Assembly: GCA_951812925.1 (NCBI GenBank)
Contig: OX638371.1
Span: 43,312,101 to 43,376,100 of the forward strand
Length of the DNA: 64,000 nt
Origin: Calliopum simillimum
Taxonomy: Eukaryota > Arthropoda > Insecta > Diptera > Lauxaniidae
Reading direction: 5' to 3'
Part shown: positions 1 to 9,789 of the stretch, piece by piece
Layout: each line of letters starts with the position of its first letter
How positions within the stretch are numbered: the stretch's first letter is position 1
Notes under the pieces: model-generated
Told to the model about the DNA's origin: nothing
The model's input: only the letters and a program-made list of their open reading frames with translations
Databases searched by the model: none
Program-made: the position numbers and the translations under genes

Positions 1-1153
1 AAGGAAAAAAAATCATTGCATTATTGGTGGCTGCACTTGCTTCTTATGATTATAGCGACTGGAGTTCTCTTACAAAAAGTTTAATAATTCCGACAGAGCA
101 CAAAATGGCACAATTTTATACACTCATTATGGACAGCCTATAGTTAAAGAAAATCATAATTAGATGAAAATCGTGCACACCCTAAAATACTTTAACTCCA
201 CTTGAATAATAAAAAACCTTAATTTTTTAACACATATTTAATACCTATATATAAAAAAAAAATTTTTTAAACATTAACTCAAGAAAACTTTTATGCAGAA
301 AGAACCGCAATTACCTGAAATTGAAGGTTTCATTAAAACTTTTTCCACAAAAAAACTTTTTTTTAATAAAAATGTACTTTAAAAAAGCCAAAAAATTTCA
401 ATTTTTCACTGCGCGCGAACGAAAGCAGAATTTAATTATATTTAAAACGGTATCAAAAAAGCCGGTGCTTCAAACATTTTTTTTTTCAATTAAATGCGTA
501 AAAGCGTATACAATACTCCTTTGTGCGACAGTGAACTCCAAAAAAAGCTGTCAAATTACTTGAGCAGGTTCAACGACTAATTTTAGAAAAAAGGTCGGAA
601 AACGGTACATATGAAAAAACACAACAAACCAAAACTAAATGGTTTGGCCTGGCCAAACATTATATACCCTACACTGCAGTATTTCGAAAATTTTGCTCAT
701 ATGGGAAGTGCCACGCCCTTTTGTCCGAGTTCACCCAGTTTTTGCTCATGAGCTTGCATTTATAGTTCTTTAAGTCTGAGTAAAATTTAGTTTAATTATC
801 TCAAAAAAAGCTTTTAGTATACCGTTTTGAAGCTTTTGCTTATATGGGGGATGCCACGCGCTCTTGTCCGAATAAGCCCAGTTTTTTCTCAGAGCTTGCG
901 CTTACAATTTGTAGTATTTAGGTGTATTTTGGTTACATTGTCGTCAAAAATACTCCTAAAGTTGCATTTTGAATATATTTTTTGTATGAGCGGTAGGCGC
1001 CAAAAACGATTCATTTATCATTTTTAGTTTTTATTCCAATAAAAATACCTCTGAAAAAGCTTAAAACCCAAACGCGAAACGTTGGGAAAAGTGGAATAAA
1101 ATTTGTTTAAATTTTATTTATCATTTGAAAATTTGCAACCGAAAAGCTCATTG
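1..1153. repeat. Unclassified dispersed repeats, no gene seen
   Basis: No credible coding region is visible. About 680-970 is one member of a dispersed repeat with two further copies in this window, at 21270-21470 (inverted) and 45225-45430; all share the phrase 'gagcttgcattt' followed by 'ctgagtaaaatttag'. About 590-650 resembles 10690-10745 (an 'aggtcg-aaaac-gatac' tract followed by 'acaaaccaaaa'). Basis: direct comparison by eye. Confidence 0.5.
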
Positions 1154-1158
1154 CAACG

Positions 1159-2164
1159 CACACTGGTTCAAAATCCCCAAAAGCTGGCCAAAAGTCGAAA
1201 CCATTCAAGTTTCGAGACAAAATTTTTTACCTGGGGGTTTTTGAAGTCGCTGATTACGAATTTGATGTTAAATTAAAAAAAAAAAAATGGCGGATTCAAA
1301 ATGGCGGACGATTTGCATAAATATTCAACCAAATCGAACAAAAAAATTTTATCGTGGGTTTTTGGGGTAACTGATTACGAATCTGATATTCTATTTTTAA
1401 AAAACAAAATGGCAGATTCGAAATGGCAAAAAACAACACTTGCACAATTTTTGTATCTTATTTAATAATTTATTTCAAATCTTTTACTTTGATAGAGTTG
1501 TGTGCATTGGTAAATTGATCTACATAAAAATGGGTTTTATCATGAAGTACAAGCTGTATAATTACATAAAAATTTTATCATTTCGGGTGAGCAACATATA
1601 TTGACACTTGGCAAGCAATATGAGTTTAATTTTCCTATGGGTGCTTCAGAAAAAATCGCGTCAAACAAAAAAGGCAAAAAAAGGCACCTCAATTTTTTTA
1701 TATGTGTTAGTAAAGGTTTCAATCTTCTTAAATCTCAAAAATCCTGGTGGTTTGACGTGGTATAAATTAGTTCTGGACTTTTTTCATAACCATTGCTTAC
1801 TGATTTTGTGAAATAATTTGATTTTAAGTTAATCATAATTACCGTAAAAGTATACATCATTGCAAGTTTTGAATATGAAGGTTCGATAGCATTTCCTTTC
1901 ACAAAGAGATTCCATATTCAAACATTAAAATCGGTTCAGTTTTACAGTAACCACACAATTTTTACAGTGAACACTAAATTTTTACTTTTAACTCACAGAA
2001 TTTTGCGTCTGAGAAGCGCACTTTTGGAGAGATCCCACGAGCATTGCAGGAATACCTGGATATTTTTTACAAATTTTTTGAGGTCTATGAATATCTGTTA
2101 GAAAATGCGGTCCATAAAAAGTTTCCGACTTTTGGCCAGCTTTTAAGAATTTTGAACCAGTGTG
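1159..2164. mobile_element. Transib-like non-autonomous element
   Basis: The element is bounded by inverted repeats that begin CACACTGGTTCAAAAT and continue (with mismatches) through AAAGCTGGCCAAAAGTCG. It is flanked by a perfect 5-bp direct repeat CAACG at 1154-1158 and 2165-2169. A CAC terminus with a GC-rich 5-bp target duplication is the known signature of Transib transposons. No transposase is present. Inside, a degenerate repeat about 120 bp apart (phrase TGATTACGAA at 1251 and 1371, followed by AAAATGGC-rich sequence) is visible. The superfamily call is inferred from termini only. Confidence 0.65.
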
Positions 2165-2169
2165 CAACG

Positions 2170-3986
2170 TAATTGATGCAAAAGATTAACACATAATTCC
2201 TAAATCTAAATCTAATTTAAGCGATTCATAGTATTAATTAACAGATATTATTTCGGCAAACGCCGCACATACTAGTATTTGAACGATCTGGGCGGCCAAA
2301 ATTATTTGTGTGCTAAAACAGTATCTTGACGATGCAAATAAATGTGAAACATTTTTTTTTTTGCCAAAAAAATTAATTTCTAAGAGAGTTAATGACATAA
2401 ATAAACAAGTATTTATGTTTAAAATAAAAACTTTTTATAAAACCAAGTAAAAATTAAGAGTAAGCCGTAATGCTTCTGTTTTCATGGAAATAAATAACAA
2501 CGAATTCAAACTATAATGATTTGTTATATATAACATACCAATTATATGAAGACATATTCAGGAAATATAAAACAAAAATGCAAATTAATAATAACGCAGT
2601 ATAAAGTACAATAATAACAAGTAAAAGGGAAGATAGCAGAGCGAAGATTTTCAATATTTCTCTTTTGCATCTTTCACTTGATTCTCCGAAAGATTTGAGT
2701 GGTCGACCTGGCCTATTTTGCAAATCTTCAATAACAGGAATTTCGAATGTTGCTTTCAGCGACAAATGGTTATGTTTTGAGAAAATGTCTTTTTTGTGCA
2801 CTTTGATTACCGCTTTAAAATGGGCAAAACTTCGTTTAAAATTAGCAGTTTGGCCTGCGTCTAAATTAGTCAAGTTCTCATTTTTAATGCTGTCAAATAA
2901 GTATCTTTCAGTGACAATCTATGCTCCCAAGCCACCTTATGGACCTTAAGCAAACATTGCCCATGAAAAATGGCGAAAAAAGGAAATATGACACTTTTTT
3001 TTAAAGATTTTAGACAAATATTATACTGGACCAAAACTTATTATTCCACGGTTTTCCACGGATGTTGAAAACAGCTTTTATTAAAGGAAAGACCAAATAT
3101 GACATTCCAATTAAAATTATTGCAGGATCGAATAGGATCGCACAACTTTTACCTCATTAAAAAAAACATGCTAAGAAAAATAACTTGTAAAAAAGGGTAA
3201 TTTTAAAAACTCGAAACAAGACGTTTTAATTGAGTCCTTTTAATTTTTTTTATAATCAATTATAAGTTTATTACCTGTTGTGTTAGAATCCATTATCTTC
3301 AGCTCTTTAAGTGGACTTTAATGTAGAAATATTTGCTTCCAAACTTTGCGTTTTTGAAATTATTTAAAAACAGATATTTTTACTAAGTGAAACAACCAAT
3401 TTCCAGCTGATGGTAAACACCCAGTGTGATTGGTTAAGGGGAATAAAAGGTTGTGCATTATTGTTTGAACTGTCCCTACTACTGTAACTAGTTTTTAAGG
3501 ATAGATTACTATTTTCATAATTGGACTTTAGGCTGCCCAGATCGTTCAAATACCAGTAAGTGCGCCGAGTCTTATTTAAAATTGAAAATCAATAGTGAAA
3601 TTTTTTTCAAATACATCTTCACTATTTTCCATTTCTATTCCATTTACAAAAATAAGTTTGTAAGTTTGTTCACTCGCAAACCGAATTCGAAATCCTTTCC
3701 AAACATTGTATGGATTTTACTAATATCAGTGGAGTTGTCGAGTTTTAAAATGATTCAATGGTGTTCAGAAGAATCGATAGCATCCTTCCAAATATCGTCA
3801 ACATTCACTTGGTCCCGTCGATGAGTTTTTTTTTTCACGTAAGCCGCACATTAAGCGTTGGAGACTTGATAGAAAACAAAAATAATGGAACTTTGTTTTT
3901 GTTTTACTGAGAAACGTAAAAAGAGTTCGCGAGTACTTTTTAGCCCAGATTGGTGTGGTTAGATAACTAAAACAACGGTTATATGC
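2170..3986. other. A+T-rich DNA with one weak coding remnant
   Basis: No convincing gene. A minus-strand open frame at about 2660-2870 encodes a GRP-LKSFGESSERCKRE-like basic segment that resembles, from memory, linker regions of insect DNA-transposon proteins; it runs into a hydrophobic A/T-coded tail that is unlikely to be real protein. The remainder shows no recognisable element boundary. Confidence 0.3.
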
Positions 3987-4578
3987 GAAATAAAATATAC
4001 CGCCCTGTTCCCAATTCCACTTTCACGTGAAAGTGGGTATGAAGTGGATTGCAAAACTTTTTGAAAAGTCGGCATTATGCTACGACTTTTCAATTAATTT
4101 TGCTTTTTTAAAGCTGTTTTATCGATCAAATTGAAAAAAAAAATGCACACGCATAAGCTCAAGAGTTTTTCCCTACTTTATCGAGTAATTCTAATTTTTA
4201 TTGCATATGTAATATTGTAAATATTGCTAAAATAAAAAACTCTAACTAAAAAAATATTTTTTCCGATGACAAGTAAAAAGTCTGCGTTTTGTCATTTTCG
4301 AAGTCAGTGTTGGTGTGAATTATTTGACATTTCATTATATCATGGTGTTAGTAAGAAAAGTTCGAAAACTGGATGCCACCTGATTTTATTTCTTAAATTG
4401 TAGTAGAACATTCAATTAACCCAATAAAATGCACAGAGCATGAACAAAATCTTTCTGAAATTCCCTTAAATCAGAAAAAAATACATAATTGGGCATCGCA
4501 GGTAAGACAGCCAACTTTAACAAACGAAATTGCAAGCGGTTGCACGGTTACATTTGAAGCGAACATTGAAAATTAAAA

Positions 4579-5550
4579 ATGTAAGTAAAATCCTATTTCT
4601 TTGTCATAATTTATATTTATTTATTGTTTGTTCAGGGGAAAACACAAGAACATCAGCCAAGACAAGATTTTAGTAAGATTTATGGAGGCGCATTTGGATT
4701 TTGCGCGGGGCTACGTGAAAGGGGATCGCGTTGTTGTTGACGAGATGTGGAGCGATCTCGCAACGCAATTAAATGGTGCTGGGCCACCTAAAAAAGATGT
4801 AACTGCCTGGAAGAAGGTAAAAGTATGCAATTCAAAATAAACGTAGCGTTACTAACTTTCTTGTAATTTGTTTAGGTTTGGAATGACTGGAAGATGCAAA
4901 TCCGGAAAAAATTGGCAGCTAATAAGGCGGAAAATATGGCTACAGGTGGAGGTGCATTTAATCAGCAACCGCTTACTCCTACCGAAGAAACGGTTGCGAG
5001 GATTTCCGGTATATTCCCAATCGTAAATGGTATTGGTAGCTCGCGTCCATTTGGCACAAACGAAAGTGTAAATGAAAATATACCTGCCCCATCTGCCGTG
5101 AGAAACGAGGTAAATATACTTTCATATGAAGTACTTTGCACTGCTGATGAAAGTATCATGGAGAACACAGTTGCCTACGAAACTCTTGTGACTAGCGATG
5201 AAGAGTTAGCTGAAGAAGTTATCCCGACAACAATTCCGTCCACGCCAAGAAGAAAGTGCGCGGAGACAGGAATGCAAGGATTTATGTCATCGGAAATTCG
5301 CCATTTGGAAAAAATTTCGAAGGAAATTTCCGAAATCCCTAAGGCTTCCAAGAGAACACATGAGTTGTTGGAGAAGCTTGTTCGCAGCACCGAAAGCGTA
5401 AATGAGTACGTAAAGCGTCAGTGCAGAGCAACTGAAGAGTTGGCGAAGTTTTCAGAAAAACGCAACGAGGAAGTGAAGAGGCACAATTTGGCAAAAGAAA
5501 AACACAACGCTAATATGCTGCGTGAAAAAATAGAAAAAAATAAATTATAA
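4579..5550 (+). CDS. Harbinger Myb/zeste-like DNA-binding protein (second element-encoded protein)
   Basis: Spliced join 4579..4580, 4636..4816, 4876..5550 gives 285 residues. The start codon is itself split: AT at 4579-4580, then an intron with GTAAGT donor and TTGTTCAG acceptor (4581-4635, 55 bp), then G at 4636. A second intron (4817-4875, 59 bp, phase 0) follows AWKK and the next exon resumes VWNDWK, which completes the domain. Residues about 8-75 form a Myb/SANT-like domain of the zeste type (Pfam family 'Myb_DNA-bind_5'): KILVRFMEAHLDF, W-SDLATQLNG, the signature GPPK, then W-KKVW-DWK. The C-terminal half (about 160-250) is charged and likely coiled coil. Harbinger elements normally carry such a protein, which recruits transposase to the nucleus and element ends. 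The frame is open throughout. The 5' exon beginning is not determined. Confidence 0.85.
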
Positions 5551-6276
5551 TTAAAGGAAATTGAATTAAGAGAACTTAAACTGAATTTAAGAAAATCAAA
5601 ATGAAAAAATGTAAACAAAAATATTTTAAAAAAAGTGATATTAAAATTAAGGAAAATGAAACTGAATTCAAGCAAATCAAAATGAAAAAACCGAAAAAAA
5701 AATATAAAAAAAATATGTGATATTTACATTAAGAAAAATGAATTAAAAAAAGTGTGATATACTGAGTAAAAACTTAGCTTAAGAAATTTGAACTGAATTT
5801 TAATCAAAATAATTTAAAAAAAAAAAAATCATCTTAGTAAGAAAATTTATATTGAAGTACCTAATCGTATAATAAATTTTAATTACCTATGTACTCGTAT
5901 AATGAATTTCAAACGAAACCAAATTTAAAAAAAATATGTGATATGTACTGATTTTATTTTACTTTTTTAAATATGTAATACTTTAATATACATGCTAAAA
6001 TAATGCAACTTAGAAATGTGAACTTAATTTAAAAATAAAAATCTCTAAGATTATTTAAAACTATAATTTCATTTAACTTTAAAGTGCTAAGAGTCTGAAG
6101 TTGGCCATTATTTGGGTGAACTTAATAACAATAAAAATTAAATTTCAAGGGTAAACAAAATGCAATTTTTATAAAAACTGTTTTTACTTTTATATGTTTT
6201 AATTCGTAAAAATGGAGTTAACGAGTGTAATCCATTATAAGTCCTTACTTTTATTTAACAAAAAAAAAAAAAAAAA
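5551..6276. other. Harbinger internal spacer between convergent genes
   Basis: A+T-rich 3' untranslated region shared by the two convergent genes. It contains degenerate near-repeats of a motif 'aaatgaa-tgaatt-aa-aaaatcaaaatgaaaaaa' at about 5555-5780. Several AATAAA-type signals occur on both strands. No further gene. Confidence 0.5.
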
Positions 6277-7450
6277 CTAGATATTGGTTATGGCATCCCT
6301 AATTAAGCTACCTTCGGTTAAAAAATCACTGGGCTCAATATTTTCAAAAACATTTAAAGAATCAGACTCGGATGCATTGCTCTCGATTTCAAAATTAATT
6401 GGAACTTTGTAATGTATACAAATGTTATGAAGTGCGCAGCAAATATTAATAATTTTTACCACTTTCTTGGGTTCATACATTAATTTGCCAAGGAGACATC
6501 TAAATCGGCTTTTCAATAACCCAATTGTCCGCTCAATAACATTTCGAGCTTTACAATGCCTCTTATTGAAGCGATGTTGGGGAGATCTAGGAGAAACATT
6601 CCTATAAGGCGTAATTAGAAAAGGTTCTAAGGCATATCCTGAATCTCCTAAAAGCCATGAACCTCGCTCTCCACTATTATATTTCTGAACAAAATGATTT
6701 CGTAGGATACTTAAGTTCCAAATCATAGAATCATGACTGGATCCAGGCCTGCATCCATCTATACCTTTTATTACCATGTTGTGGTCACATATCTGGAAAA
6801 TAGTGTAAAATGTTTATAGAATAAATTTGATAACACTAAATGTGTACTCACAACCATCGCATTGATGCTAAAATAGCCCTTGCGGTTAAAATACAAGGAT
6901 TCATCAGCTACGGGTTTTAAAATTCTAATGTGGGTACCATCTACACATCCAATTATGCCAGGAATTCTAAATTTTTCGTTGAAATGGTTATGAGATCGAC
7001 GTTTTTCTTCTGATGAAATTTCAAGATTGATCCACTTCTCACAAATTTTATCCTCCAATAAAGGCAACATTCTTGAAAAAATTTTTGCAAATGTGCTTCT
7101 TCCAAATGAAATTTCAAAATCTTTTGCAATTGTCATCTGATATCCACCTACTGCGAAGTATCTGAGGACTGCGGCCAGCTGCAAAGGAATTGGAATCGAA
7201 GACCAATCCACATATTGCTGCACTTCATCCAAGATCATCTTGAAAGCCGTTTTGTTGATGCGATAGTAATTAATGAAACTAAGTTTTTTTTTTAATAAAT
7301 TATCATTTTTTGGTATTTCAGGTGTACTTACGAAGTATCAGAAACACTGAACGGATCAGAATGGTCTCTCAGAAACCGTCTTTTTATATTTTCTATCCTT
7401 TTCTCTTCCTTTAATTGCAAAGCAACAGCAGCAGTAAACGCAATACTCAT
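6277..7450 (-). CDS. PIF/Harbinger DDE transposase
   Basis: The spliced minus-strand join is 7450..7332, 7278..6852, 6792..6277, with two introns of 53 bp (7279-7331, donor GTAAGT, acceptor CTTAG) and 59 bp (6793-6851, donor GTGAGT, acceptor TTCCAG). The product is 353 residues, the usual size for HARBI1-like nucleases. Exon 1 encodes the start MSIAFTAAVALQLK. The conserved landmarks are all present: a helical N-terminal part ending FAVGGYQ-TIA and FGRS-FAKIF, then GCVDGTH (D153), RPGSSHDS, LLGDSGY (D232) and ARNVIERTIGLLKSRF (E269), giving an intact DDE triad. It acts in the nucleus, cutting and rejoining element ends with the partner Myb-like protein. I chose the ATG at 7448-7450 because splicing restores the YYRINKTAF segment that precedes the internal ATG at 7238. 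No nonsense codon or frameshift is seen. Confidence 0.92.
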
Positions 7451-7706
7451 TTTAAGTTTCTTTAATTTTATAAAAATTGTTTTTCTTAATCAAAATCGTC
7501 TACTTAACATAAAAATTTTTAACTTGTGTGTATTTTCAACTGACAGCTGTCTAAAGCCAAAAAGTTTGTAATGCAACTGTGAAAAGTAAACTGTCTTCAA
7601 CAGTCGTTAAACAGGTTTCACGTCCACTTCGAAAATAAAAAGTCGTCAAAAAGTCTTCGAAATTAAAAGTAATTGAAAACACACGGATTACGGAACAGGC
7701 CGGATA

Positions 7707-9490
7707 TATTTCGTTTCAAAGGTTAACGCACAACAAAGTATTATGAATTTGGCTTAAAATCATTACATTTTTACAATTTTCTGAAATCATAACTGCAAAT
7801 TTAAAGTCATTACTGCAGAAATAGGGGATTACTGCACATTATTTCAATGCCTGGTTTGCAGAGAGCAGAGTATATATGTAACTATGTAATTGTTTTTGGG
7901 TTTGCTTAGTAGCCATTGTTGCGGTGAGATGCGTTTTGAATCAACGATTCGAAAATACTCTGTAATGGTTGAGCTGTGACACTGGTTCTTATGAAATTTG
8001 GTGTAGAGCTGTATTGAACCCTAAGAAAACTAAAGAAATTTTTATACATGCAGTGTCATGACACATTAGATTTAACTGATTGTCATATAATTCAAAAATT
8101 ATATAGACTGAACTTCGAGGATTTTTTTTTAGTGTACAGTGCCTCACTACCAAAAAGGAAATAGTAAATCAGTTTGGAGAAACACTAAGCCTTCTGCATT
8201 CAAAAATTTAAATGCGAGGACTGAATTCTGGCTTTCTTATATCGACGTCTTATATTCAATACACTCTATTAACAAAAACACAAATTTTCAAGAGAGCAAA
8301 AAACTGTTACGACGATATTAATTTAAAAGGGCCACTAGATCCTACAAACAAAAAGATTTTGAAAATTTAAGTTAATCGCGCTATTATAGTAGGATATTGC
8401 AATTAAAATATATGTAATATAAAGTGCGTGTTCAAACAAGCAGATAGAGCTTATTGCACAATTATAAAAATCAAATTTTTTTATGAATTAATTGTTTATT
8501 CAAATTTATTAAAAGTACAAAAGAAAATTCAACATAGGTTATGCGCCAGATGGACTTGAGTATACAAAATATTAAAATCGAAACCTGAGCTCAGATTATT
8601 ATAGGTGGGACCCCCTACCCTACTCTCGTTTTTTATAGCCGTTTATGGTGGACTGGGATCTCCTTATTACGAATCTGAACTTAGTCTTTTTCTATCACGT
8701 CAAGATCCTGAGTTATCCTTGCTTAGAAGTGCAAAGGTCGCTTGAGATCTACTTACTTAAACAAGTTGTAAAATTATTTTTTGTAAACGGATTGGATAGC
8801 ATTTTTCAATTAGGTCCCGACTTTCCGAGTTATGAACCTTTAAAAAAGGGTATCGCTCAATAACATGAAACGGATTTTTTCGGACAAAAAATAAAAATAA
8901 TTAAAATTTTATTATTTTTGTCATAAACAAATCTATTACAAGAATTTCAAGCCCTTGCGAACCATGATCGGCTGAAAAATGGCAGCTCGATTCTAGATTT
9001 AGTGAATAAACAAAGGAAATTCTGTGCTGTTAATTTAGTAGTTTTATTAAATAATTCTTAAATAGAGATGCTATTTTCCATCCCATACTGGTCGGCAATA
9101 GTTCGAAATTTTTGTGATAAAAATAATAAAGTTTTAACTTTTTTTATTTTTCGGTCCGGAAAAAACTTTTGTATGTTACAGAGAGACATCTTTTTTAAAA
9201 GGCTTATAACTCGGAAAGTCCGGACCCAATTGAAAAATGTTATGAATACAGTTTGTTGAGGATTGACTATCCAAATCCGTTGACAAAAAATAATTTTACT
9301 ACTTGTAGTTTTTGCAATATAGCTTTAAGTAGGCCTGAAAACAGTGATTTTTGCACTTAAAAAAAAAAAAATTTTTTATAAATTTCATGTATTTTTGCTG
9401 AATATTTGCGGAAAAATCGCAATTTAAAAAAAGAAGTACATAAAAATTCACTTGCTTATAACATTAAACACATTCAAAAAACTTTACTCA
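7707..9490. repeat. Unclassified repeats; one inverted-repeat element at about 8761-9310
   Basis: About 8761-8845 is the inverse of 9195-9310: both contain 'cggatttggat'-like, 'ttttcaatt-gg-cc' and 'actttccgagttat' tracts. They enclose about 350 bp of A+T-rich sequence. This is a foldback-like structure without clear target duplication. About 7707-8760 shows no gene and no boundary I could define. Confidence 0.5.
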
Positions 9491-9568
9491 TCTATCTTCA
9501 GGTGAATGGCCAAAATTTGGCCACCGGCGATACTAGTAAGATATAATTCCTTGAATTTTCCCTTCCAG

Positions 9569-9787
9569 GAACGTGAAATGAACCCGAAATTTTATGCAAT
9601 AACATTTGTGGATTTAATTGTTATATTCATTCTACCCCTTGTTCTTTTGACTTTGAAAGATATGAACGCGATTCATTTTCTATTAGTACCCAAACACTTC
9701 TTGCATGCAATAACAGTCGTGTATGCTATTTTACTCCTGACGACTTTCCCCTTTTATGGGTGCTATGTTCTGATGCAAATGAACTGA
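9569..9787 (+). CDS. Orphan exon encoding a two-helix membrane segment, possibly a receptor remnant
   Basis: A strong pyrimidine-rich 3' splice acceptor (TTTTCCCTTCCAG, ending 9568) precedes an open exon that starts E-R-E-M and ends at a TGA after 73 codons. It encodes two hydrophobic stretches, roughly FYAITFVDLIVIFILPLVLLT and, after a short loop, FLHAITVVYAILLL followed by FPFYG. A proline-containing helix followed by a second helix is reminiscent of the fifth and sixth helices of a G-protein-coupled receptor, but the loop is unusually short and no other exon was found upstream. Three readings are possible: the last exon of a host gene lying partly outside the visible pattern, a gene fragment moved by a transposon, or chance. 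I cannot name the protein. Confidence 0.35.
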   Translation, partial: EREMNPKFYAITFVDLIVIFILPLVLLTLKDMNAIHFLLVPKHFLHAITVVYAILLLTTFPFYGCYVLMQMN

Positions 9788-9789
9788 AT

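Larger units (their letters stand above)
4000..7703. mobile_element. PIF/Harbinger DNA transposon, apparently complete
   Basis: Two convergent genes, a Myb-like protein (+) and a DDE transposase (-), lie between imperfect inverted termini: CCGCCCTGTTCCC at the left and its counterpart ending GGAACAGGCCGG at the right. A 3-bp ATA flanks both ends (3997-3999 and 7704-7706), as expected for the 3-bp duplications of Harbinger elements. The inverted similarity continues outward for about 20 more bases (3985-4012 against 7692-7719), so the true ends could lie slightly further out or the insertion may sit in an older palindrome. Both genes are open after splicing, so the copy may be young. Confidence 0.85.

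Noticed and set aside
4628..4636. A non-ATG start for the Harbinger Myb-like protein at 4628
   Set aside because: The sequence there is TTGTTCAG, a splice acceptor; the split ATG from the upstream exon explains the frame better.
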